A stretch of 64,000 nt of DNA from Dryomyza anilis (lineage: Eukaryota > Arthropoda > Insecta > Diptera > Dryomyzidae), in the NCBI GenBank assembly GCA_951804985.1, contig OX638131.1, positions 37,231,544-37,295,543 on the forward strand, written 5' to 3'. The translations under genes were made by a program, and so were the position numbers. Positions 31,931-43,000 of this stretch are shown here, one piece after another. The first letter of the stretch is position 1, and the number at the start of each line of letters is the position of its first letter. Under the pieces are notes generated by a model. That model was given only the letters and a program-made list of their open reading frames with translations. It made no database searches and had not been told where the DNA came from.

Positions 31931-34889
31931 CAGAGTTCGGAAAGTCACATAAATGAATACACATAATGACTCACTCATGCATAATCCGCATAAGTGAGAA
32001 AGCACACATTTTATTTTACAACACACGACATGAGTGAGTAAGAGAAAAAAATCTGACTTGCTCTATACTCATAAATGGATAATCATCGGAGAGTAAAAAC
32101 TTTACTACTCATGAGTGCTGTCTTCAACTCATTTAATTTTCTCCTCATTACGCATTTTATTTTTTTCTCATTCTCATAAAAGTACAAGGCCAAATTGTAA
32201 AAACATGGTGCTCATTTTTTGTATGTATGCAACGAGTAAGCGGTGTTGCCAGACGAGTTGCGTTGAAACTTAAAATGTTTTATTTTATAAATAATGCCCG
32301 ATTTACATTGGCTGCATTCACTGATCTCAACAGTTTCGAAATTGCCGTTTATAATTATTTGAATTAAAATGTGATCGAATGTTATCGATAACAAAACATG
32401 GACAGGTCTGATTTTATGAATGAAATAGCACAATGGAAGAAGTTATTTAAAATCAATCCCAAATGATCCGTCTTCCGTCTATGAATTAACAGTCACAAAA
32501 AAAAATACTTTTTTTTTTTATTTAACGCGAACATCATGATGACTTGACTTGTGAAGTCCAGAATTTATGTGCACCATTATCATGTGCGCGTTCGGAAAAA
32601 AATATTTTGAATTTAAATTTGTTTAAAATTATTTTTATTCGAGAACTTATTTTTGTGCAAGTTGTACTGTGTTGCTAGAAGTGTTTTGCTGCTGATTTGC
32701 GTCTAGTTGTTGTCATGCGATATATACAGGGTGCCACGAAAACTTCAATGTGCCTTTATAGTAGATTATGTATACGTATATGTATATTATATATACATTA
32801 TGACGTCGCTGTTTTAAAAATCATGTAATATACGTATAAATTAATCATGATATCCAGCAAAAAATAATAAAAATGATTTGGTATTTGTTATATATGATTA
32901 TAGCAGGGAAAAAATGTTTGGATTTTTAATTCGCTTACAATTTGTTATAATACTTAGTAATTTAAAACGCGAGATATTTGCAAACCATTTTTTACCACAT
33001 ATTGATAGCTCGGTAAAAATGTTACTGGTTGATATCTCATAAAATGATGCATAGAAAATTTTAAAACCAACATTTTATAATGTTGCAGGTCATTTCCCAT
33101 AATATGCTTGAACATTTGTTGGCAGATTTGGAATTTTTATTTAATTTATTGTATGTCAATCGATAGGCACTTTAAAAACAAATATTTAATGCCTTTACAT
33201 AATATTTTTTTCTTGTACATATAAAAAGTTATAGCAAAAAAACAATATCATTTATATAATTTTACACAACATTTCAAAAATACCACAGATGGGAAGATTC
33301 CAACAGAAATGGCAACAATGATGTTTCACTTTGCAAGCCTGTACAGCATAGACCACAAGACATGAAACTCCGTCAATGTAGATGTAAAAATCGTTTTGTT
33401 AGTGTGCGTCGCAGTCGCAATTTGGACAACTTTTTATTCAACTTAGACAACTTTTATTCAACTTGGACAATAATGCTACAGATTTTCTCATTTTAGACAT
33501 TTTTCCCCCTTTATATTCAACATATTCACCACTGCTTTTGATGTTTGCGCCAATCAGAAATTTAATAACAAATTAATTTTCTAACAACATAAAAATACTT
33601 AAAACAAACGTAAACAACGTTTTAGTTTATATATATTTAGTTTTATTCAAAAATTGATCGTGTGAGTACAATTTTCAACCGATTTTGATACGAATTATGG
33701 ATGATATCGTTGTCAGGCATGATGAAGAGCTATATTTGGCTGAACAAGCGTACGAAATTGTCAAATAGGACAAAATTTTAAAATATCTGTACGGAAAGGG
33801 ATTATCGGACTGTTAATTGCTTAATGCTCGGACTTTTAACCATGAGTTAGCGATGGAAATCGATTAGTTAATCTGACAATTTCAATATTGATATTAAAAC
33901 AAAAAATTAAATTTATTTGTCAGATTGTTTTTAACTGATAACTGTATTCAACCGGCCGTAAGTAAATTCACAATTTTAGTTTATTTTATTTAACGTCCTC
34001 ATTATATTTAAGCGCAATATTGTTCCATATTTGGTATTTACAGCGATATAAACATACACATAATTTCATTATAAAAACGATTTATAATATAAATATTAAG
34101 ATAAACATAATATATAATAAAGTTATTTTAATATTGTAATATTTGCAAAAGTTTTGTCCCTTTTTCCCTAAACTAATGAAAAGGGGGACACACTGGTTTT
34201 ATTCACCAAATTGCTATTTTTTTCTCGTAAATTTTACAATTTTTTCAGAAAATGTTAATTATTTTTTCACTTTTCCCTTAGACTATGAATTTTAGGCATA
34301 GTTTTAAAAAAATAGTGCTAATTTTTAGACTCATTACGTGTAACTCAAAACTTCTGCATTTGAGTAGTTCGGTTGCAAAAAATGTGTAAATTTTGACAAA
34401 TTTCACAAAATTTTCAGCATCTGAATTAACAAACAGCTGTTTTGTGTTGTCGAAAATTTTACACGGTGAAACAACAACAATGCAAGCAGAGATGCGGCAG
34501 AGCTCATGTACACAATCCGTGTACCAAAAAATATCATAAAAAACAGGATTTTGCTATGTTGAATATGTTTTTTGCGAAGTCGCACGTCTTATAGTCTTTG
34601 CTGTACAGTGAGTAGATCAACGCATTATCTTTGTCCTTGAACAAATATGAGTTGACGAAAAGTGAGAGTTTGCTTGTTGCACTCTCTCATTTGTAATGTG
34701 GATGGAGAGGTGAAACGCAAAACTCTCTTGTGAGTAGCAAAATCTCTACTCACAAAACGCGACTCTCTTATGAGTTGTGAGTTTGCGGTATATTTTCTGT
34801 CTACTCACTCATGATGTGAGTAGCAACGAAAAAAAAAATTGCAAAACTCATGAGTTTGAGTGAGCGTGAGTGAGGATTTCCGAACTCTG
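31931..34889. mobile_element. hAT-superfamily element, no visible transposase
   Basis: 13-bp inverted termini CAGAGTTCGGAAA (31931-31943 and 34877-34889) are flanked by the 8-bp direct repeat gtaaaatg (31923-31930 and 34890-34897). An 8-bp duplication with CAGAG termini is characteristic of hAT elements. Both subterminal regions are dense in GAGTGAGT/ACTCACTCATGAG words, which often act as transposase binding sites in this superfamily. The 2959-bp interior is AT-rich; I could not read any transposase or BED-finger fragment in it, so it is non-autonomous or fully decayed. Confidence 0.82.
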
Positions 34890-35298
34890 GTAAAATGGTC
34901 TCAAAATAAATTGAAAAAGGGTCATTGGTCAAAATTAATGGTGAAAATTTGTCCAAGAAATGATGATGTAAAAACACAAAATACACTCTTTCAAATTGTA
35001 GTTCATAAAACATAATTTTAATTTCAGAAATCATAAATTGTATTCCAGAATCGTTATAATTCAAAATGTATAAATTATATTTGATAATAGTAAAATGTAT
35101 TTCAAAATAATAATTTACATTTCAGAGAACGTCAATTAATGTTCAGAATTGTGAATTGTATTTCACAAGTCATCACTGAGTTATAAAATGTATTTCAGAA
35201 TAGTAATTTAATATTCAGAAATTTTTGAACAGTAATTTTAAAGATTTTGGTTTTTAAAAATTAAAAATTTTGATTAAATGAAATAATACCATTCGGAT

Positions 35299-35661
35299 TA
35301 GAGCTGGACACGTGAGCAAAATTTATTTATTATTGTGATTAAATCATAATTTACTGACGTGATTGTGAGTAAGTGTGAGTGGAATAAAAAAAACCGTGAG
35401 TGCCTGAGAGTGAGTACAAATATTACGTGAGTGAACGTGCGAGTCGAATATTTCGCCGAATTTGAAAATGTGATTTAAGCGTGATTCAATTGAATCAGGC
35501 GTGATTGTGATCGAAAAGTAATTCACTCAAGTGACTGTGAGTGAGTCTGAGTAGAACAAAGAAATTCCGTGAGTGATTGTGAGTGATTAGAAAATTTCTT
35601 AAGTGAGCTTGACTGATCGTGAGTGATCGTGAGTCAAAACTTACTCACATGCTTATCTCTA
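35299..35661. mobile_element. hAT-type MITE, 363 bp
   Basis: The inverted ends start TAGAGCTGGACACGTGAG (left) and TAGAGATAAGCATGTGAG (right, minus strand), flanked by the 8-bp direct repeat attcggat (35291-35298 and 35662-35669). The interior is packed with GTGAGTGA words in a strongly strand-biased way. It differs in termini from the neighbouring 2.96-kb element. Confidence 0.8.
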
Positions 35662-35886
35662 ATTCGGATTGTTAAATGAATTTACATCGATACAACTGTA
35701 TCCAAGTCCAGCAAGCCCCCTACAAATAGAAAATATACACGCTACTACTTATTAAATATTATTTATTCATTCCAAAATTTTATTTAATCACGTACAAAAT
35801 TACTTAAAGTAGGTATTCATAACTTATAATATTTATAATTTAGTTTTGACAATGCTAAGAAAATTCCAGTTTTCCTAATAAAATGA

Positions 35887-35892
35887 TTTATT
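35887..35892 (-). terminator. Poly(A) signal of the VWC/mucin gene
   Basis: AATAAA on the minus strand, about 70 bases after the stop codon. Confidence 0.7.
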
Positions 35893-35960
35893 GTCCGTTG
35901 TTGCTTAAAACTAACGATTACAAACTAAAAACTTAAACTAGGAACATAAAATAAGTCTAA

Positions 35961-37048
35961 CTAGCAGTCTAATGGTCCACACTTGACACCAATTTCAGTG
36001 CATTTACATTCCAGACACGCACTGGAAAGCTCCAAAATAATACGTCCCACGCGATACATACGCCCATAGATATTACAACCGGCCAATTTTAGATTGCCGC
36101 TCGGATCAACCAAATTGTTTGTTAGCGACGGTATTTGTTTCTCAGTTGTCGTCGACGACGTTGTCGAAGACATTGATGCCAATGTCGAGGAAGGGTTTTC
36201 CAGATGTTCATTTAATGAGCTCTTATAGTTGACCACGCCGAGGAAGTTAGCTGTTGGCGTGTGTGTAGTTTTGTCATGTGCGGAGTTAAGTCTGACCTCA
36301 AAACTAGCATCCATAAAGGGCAATTTATCAAAAGGTGCCATCAGTATAGGTCTAAGTGTAGTTTTAGCGCTAGACGTAGTAGTAGTAATAGGGGTAGAAG
36401 TTGTAGTAGTGATTTTGGAAGTGACTCTTGATGGTATAGTTCTAGTGTTCGTTGAATTTTTAGGTGTAAATGTTACAGGTTTGTATGTTGTTGTGGTTGT
36501 GCTATGGGTTGGTCTAATTTTTTTGCGCTTTTCCGTATTTTTATTACTGGTAGTGGATGCACTTGTTTTCGGAATGGGCTTCTTTGTTGTGGTAGTTGTT
36601 ATCGATTTATGCTTGATGGATGCTTTGGTTGTGTAGGGAATTTTATCAGTTTGCGGAAGCGCTTTAAATGGAGGAATGGTCGATTTTGGCGCAACTGGTT
36701 CTTCGTCTTGAAACAATAGATCCAAAAATGATTCAATACTGTTCTTATCCTTCAGTATCATATCGTCAAGTGTTAAAGTTTTATTCACTTTCTTTTCCGA
36801 AGTGATTGTAGACGGTCGTATACTTGGATCTATATTATTATTCTCCGGAATTTCAGTAGTAATATGAATAATGATTTCATTATTAGGTGCAACCTCATTA
36901 TAGTGCGAATAACTGGTAATGTTTGTTGGTGAATATTGCGATGAGTGCTGTGCAGAAAGTATTTTGTCCTTATCGCCAATTAAAGAAGTCAAATCTGGTG
37001 GTGATTCGGTGTGTATGACATCTTTAAATGGATCGGGTGTGGTGATTT
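35961..37048 (-). CDS. VWC/mucin gene exon 5
   Basis: It encodes residues 996-1357: Thr/Pro-rich sequence, motif copy SFLDLLFQDEEP (about 1102-1113), then the C-terminal half VWC ending KCGPLDC. The acceptor is ATATTTCAG|AAATC. Confidence 0.87.
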
Positions 37049-40000
37049 CTGAAATATTAATTATAATAAAAATTAAATTTCTTTATTTAAATGTGCGCAA
37101 ATACTTGCCTATGATTTTAGTCGTTTCCGCTGTGGTAATATCAATGATGTGTGGCGTTATCTGATACGATTTGTCCTTTGCTGCATTATCTTCGTTGCCC
37201 ATAATGAGTGGATCCTTGGGCATAAAACCACCCTCAGTCTTAGTGGGCGGCGAAAACCCATTTGATGGTGCAGCAAAATCAAATTTGACAAATGCCGTCG
37301 CAGCCGCAGCTGTGCCAGACATTTTTCCAGCGCTGGAGGATACCGACGACGAGGGTCCTTCCACATCAAACTTATAGATATACTCAGCTTTGCTGCCGTC
37401 TTCAATATCGGGATATGCATGATATTGTTCTGTAATCGAGGGGTAAATCTTGCCATCGCCATAGCTGTCGTAGTCAATTGTAGAATCTTTATCTGGCGAT
37501 GTTGCCACCGTGTCCCAGTGGCCGTCAATCAACAGCGGCGGTGCCATTGTGGATGCCGTCGATTGTGCTGAATTCTTAGACATGCCGTGATAGTAATCGT
37601 AAACTAATTGATTGTGATCGGCCTGCACGGCATCCGTTGGTAGGAAAGGTATAATTTTCAGATTCGGTAGACTGGGTGGCAAAGTATGTGATGAATTTTC
37701 GTCAATAGGTTCAGATTCCAATATCGTGGGATTGGTCTTTACATAAACTGGTTTGGTGCTGGTAGAAGTGGTAGTGGTTAAAGCTTTCGCAGTTGTGGTA
37801 GATGTTGTTGTTGTAGTGGTTGAGATTGAGGTGGTACTGGTGGTAGTGCTTGGGGTCATAGTTTCCTTCAATGTAGTTGGTGTACTCGTTGTTGTAGGCG
37901 GTCGTTTAACTCTTGATGGTAACGGTTTAAATGTTATATTTGCTGCATGTTTGTTGGCGGAATGTTGCATTGTTAAATTCGCGATTTTCGAGTTGATGCG
38001 TGTGTGTGGCTTGTGTGTGGGCAAAGGCTTAAACGAAGGCAAAGGTTTAGTTGTCGGCAACTTAATAGGTCTTTGCGTAGATTTTGAAGTAGTAGGCTTC
38101 GATTGAGTTAATTTTGTATTATTTTTAACCTTCTGATCAGTCTTTATAACTGGCCGATCGTTTTTGAGCATTCCAGCAATGCCGTCTATTAAAGCAGACA
38201 TCAGGCTACCATTATTAATTGGTTTGTGCTCGGCAGGTTTGTGTTTTAGCGGAGGAGGTGTTGGTTCTTTTAGCGCAATCGAGTCTGTTTTATGTAGTTT
38301 TTCAGCGGTCTTCTTCTTAAGCTTATCAGGTATTTTTTGGGTTTTTGTACTCGCTTGTACTACAGCTTGAGTAGGCTTTTCCAAAACAATTGTGGTTTCT
38401 GTTGTAGTATCTTCTTCCCAAATATTTGTAGTAGTTGGTAAACGTTCTGTTGTTGTTTTTTCAGTAGTATCATACTCCTCCGTAGTTTCGACAGCATATT
38501 GTGTACTTTGTGCCAAGTCTAGTTCTGTAGTTGATTCAGCATTTTCTGTGGTAGTATCAAATGTGGTCGTATCATCGACTATTATTTCGCCACTACCCGA
38601 AAAATCATCGAAATCATCACCTAGTCTATCAATGCTAAAAGTACCATAATCTGTGCTAAAATCTGTGCTGGTACTTTCCGCCTCAACTACATTATTCGTT
38701 GTCGTTTGAGATGCTGTAGTATGTACGATATTTTTTTCCGCATCTTCATCAGTGCCAAGCAGTAAATCCATCCATGAAAAACTCTCATAGTTCGCAGTAG
38801 TTTTTTCTTCGGGAATATCATGCACATCTGTTGCTGCCGAACTCTCTGAAGGACCCAGAAGTAAATCCAAAAAGCTAACCTCAGTTGTGGTACTCGAGAC
38901 ATTTGTTGGTTTGTCGGTCGATGATAGCGCCAACATGTCAATGTTCTCACTTAGTTCTTGATTATTGGAATCAATAAATTCCAAACCTTCACGCAATGTA
39001 TCGAAAATACTTTTTTCACTCGTGGCACTTACAGCAGTCGTTGGACGTTTGGTTGCTACCATTGCTGGATGTCTATCGTGCGGATATTCGACTGGTATAT
39101 TTGTTCCATTTGGTGGTGCATCCTCGGGACCGAACAGCAAAGAGAATAGATTGAATTGACGTGAGTTATGCGCACGCCTATAATCCCGTTGACTGCCACA
39201 GTCATAACTGGAGGGACAACACTGTCCCTTGGGCACGACGGGTGAACAATTCTTGAGTGATGGCGCACATTTCTTTGGCGCACAGCGACGTGTGCCACGT
39301 ATGCAAAAACAAATATCGCACGGTTTATCCAAGTCCGATTTCATTTTCTGTCCCTCGCCGTAGAACTGTTTGCCAATGGTGCAACCACGATTGCGCTGCA
39401 AACGCTGCGACATACGCTGGAAATGTTTGTTCGATGTTTTGCGATAGCGTGTCTCTTGCGAAGATTTGCCCGAAGTTTTTGTAGTGCAATCATAACGTAC
39501 TGGACAGCAGGTGGAGTCCACAAAAATCGGTTTACAACCGTCGACGGGTAACATGCACTTTGGTTTGACACACTTCTCGGAGCCACCTGTAATTAAAATC
39601 CAACGTAGATAAATAGGAAACAACATCTATAAGTTCTATGCTTACCAATACAATAGCAATAGGTGCAAAGATTCGATGAGGACATCGCCGAACCGGACTT
39701 GTAGACGGTGCCATTTTTGACACAAACTAAGCGAAAAAAAATATGAAGTATTCCAATAATTATAATAAAATAATAATACACACCATATAAATCCACTTCC
39801 GAATCGTCTGAGCGTCGTTGCAGCACATTCTCATTGACAACACGATCAATAGATTCGCGTTCGTAGTGATCCAAATAGGCGATAATTCTACTCGATGTCG
39901 GCAACTTGTAGAAGGCATCCAGACGTGCGCAGGACAAATACGGACAGCAGGAATTCTTCTTTTGCACCACAACACAGCCGCGTGGCGGTGGCATCGGCAT

Positions 40001-43000
40001 TTCGGGGCACACTTTCAGGCGACAGACCAAAGATTTCTTATTGCACAAACAGCTGAGACATTTCGCCGTGGTGGGAACCATCGATTTGTCCGCATACCAT
40101 GTGCCATTGTGATGACATGCTATAGACAAACAAAAAAAAAATGAAGAATGTCGTATGAGAGAAGATTAAATAAATACTACACGCACGATTGAATGTGAGA
40201 TTAAAAATGCTTTTTATGGGCAATTAGTTGGTACGAGAAAAGCAAAAGTGAGACTGAACATCAATGAGGTTTGATTTTAAACGTATTTATCATTGTCGTT
40301 TTACGGAAAAGATTTTAGGTATTTTTTTTTTATTATTATTCTTATTATCAACACTATTTGTTAAATCTTAAGAGTATAACATGACTTTGCGATTTAATAT
40401 TTTGTCAACACGTTTTACTTTCTAAATTCTTGTACTAGAAATAAAAACTTGTTGAATATACAGAGGTATTACAGATTAATGAAAAAGAAAAACATATTTT
40501 TTTATAATAGTTTAACACGTTCAACGCTAATTGAAAACTGCAGATTAGTTAGTCTTTAATATGATGAACAGCGCATGAGTGAGTTATGCGTAGGGTCTGA
40601 TAAAGAGGATAATGTTTTTATGATTGTGGCAATCGTGTGAAGTGTTCGAAACAATAAAATTAATGGAGGTACATGTTGGACACGTTCATATGCATACAAA
40701 GAATAAGTTGAAAACACTACTCAACACAACGAGAAAATTGTTTGATTCGACTGCATCCCAAGACAACATTTTCGGTAGTAAAATGGAAAGAAATTAGCCG
40801 ACAAACAAGCATTTTTTTGGAATTAAAATCACATTTTTAGGAAACTTTTAGCTAAGCTTTGAGACAAAACCTGCCTATTTCCTGCCTGTAATGTGAAAGC
40901 AAAACTGGCAGGGAAATTGCAGGCAATGCGTGTAGAACAAAATGGTAGACACAGGCAGATCTTGGTAGGCAATAGGGAGAAAGCAAAATGACAGGCAAAG
41001 GTGGCGTATGTTAGAGAGCACAAATACATACAATATAGATCATTGGTGCCCGGCAATGCTGCACTTAACTAAAATTTGTTATTGTACAGAAACAACAACA
41101 ATTTTTTTTGTTAACAATCACGAGCTTCAATGTTGTGTTGTTGGATTCCCAGGTGTCTGTTGTTGCCCTTGATTGAATTATACGCAGCAGAAGATGTGTG
41201 CTTTTTCTTGTGTTCGATCGAAGAAAGCAATAACAAAACACATGCAAAGTTTTGGACAAAAGAAATGCGAGTCCGCAGGTCAGCGGAATATTGTTGTACG
41301 TAAAAATCGTTCTGATTATTTTTCAGTTTGAACCCAAACAGAGGGGATTGTTTAAAGAACAAAAATGTACTTCGGCCGGTAAAGTAAAATTCAGCCTTAA
41401 GATCTATGTAATGATCTATATTTTCGGTTGGTCACCTACAAAAATGATCACACCATTTAATGTTGGAAAGATATACGAGCCAACAACGAGTCGAAATTAT
41501 TAAAATTTACTACCGAAATTCTAATTCGCATATCTTTCCATCATAAAAAGGCAAACCTTACTGAAGAGAAATGTCAAAAGAGCGGCAAGAAATATGGCGT
41601 CGTTTGCTGTCCCTGTCGCTCTACTTTTGTAGCGTCCCTGTTGAAAAACCCTTTATATATTTTATAGTTCAATAACATTACAAAGTAAATAATTACAAAA
41701 TTTAATAGTTAAAATTGCTGTTTACGATGTTTAAATTATAATTTTATTACCTCAATAAAGAGTAATAAAAAGTATTTAGTTCAAAATTTATCACCTACGT
41801 AATAAATTTAAATAAAACGTATTTACTTAAAATTCAAATAAAAAAGTATTAAATTTAAATAAAAAAAGTACAGGTGAAAAACGTTTCGAAAAGTATTTAA
41901 ATTTAACACTTTTTTATTTAATTTTATTTTTTTTCGCTCAGTGTACTAATTTTCAAAATTACTAACTTTTTTTCTAAATATCAACACAGCTTCCGTCAAA
42001 AAAAAGTTAAAATTTATAAAAAACCAGAAAGGAAAGTTAGGTCACATGGGAAATTTTGATGTACGGATATTGTGATAGTTGGCGTGTTGAAGTTAGTAAG
42101 AATTATGAAAGTTATAGTCGGTCTAAGCCGACTATAAATACCTTACACATATCTACATTTTCGAATACCTCTTACAAAATGATTTTTAGAGAGATAATAA
42201 AACTATTTTGAGTCCCAATTCTGAACTTACTTCATACAAAATTAAGTAAGTCATAACATGGAATGGCTTACTTCATAAAAAATCCGATTAAAAAAGTTTG
42301 GCGGTTTTGCAGTATAGTCGACGATATGTGATAATACCTGCGGTTACTACTTAAAGTGGTACATAGGTCACCAGAGTTTACGAATCCTAAAAATAACTTG
42401 CAATTGCTGAAGAATTTCCTTTAATTTGGTACACATATATAGAAATGGGTAGGTAAAAAAAGTTCTCTTCAATTTAATGTAAAATTCATGTATATTTTAT
42501 GAGGTACTTGAACATAAGTGGTCGGTTCACAGGTCACAATGGACCAATCGAATTTTATTGATTTAGCTCATCTAGTTTTTCTATAATCGTCATTTCAAAA
42601 GACATGCGAACGGACATTGCTAAATCGACTAAGTAAATCATACTGATCAAGAATATTTTTAAATCCATACCGGATATGCTTCCTTCTTGGTGTTACTCTT
42701 AGTGTAGGGTATAAAACTAAAAAATAGCTGTTTTTATCAGAATGTTTCTCAAAAAGGATACGTAGTATGACAAAACTGAGTACAGAATAAAAATAATCAT
42801 CATTCAAATATGAAGTAGTGATAATTTCAAAAGTGGAGCATATGGAAAAAATGTTAGTAATTTATATAGTTAGATTGGACTATCATAAATCATTTTATCA
42901 TTAGATCGTACTTACTAAAGGAATGTTTAAAAAATTGTCCAAAAATAATAAAAAATTTACGAATTTATATCATAAGAACGTTTATGGACTGCGTCGAATA

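Noticed and set aside
31931..34889. A CRISPR-like or satellite array from the GAGTGAGT words
   Set aside because: The words are short, irregular and confined to the two ends of a hAT element with a target-site duplication; there are no spacers.
37100..37108. Use of the GT donor AA|GTATTT for the last intron of the VWC/mucin gene
   Set aside because: It would leave phase 2 and shift exon 5 out of frame; the GC donor keeps phase 1.
36229..38649. Val-rich frames on the plus strand
   Set aside because: They are antisense to the Thr-rich codons of the VWC/mucin gene.
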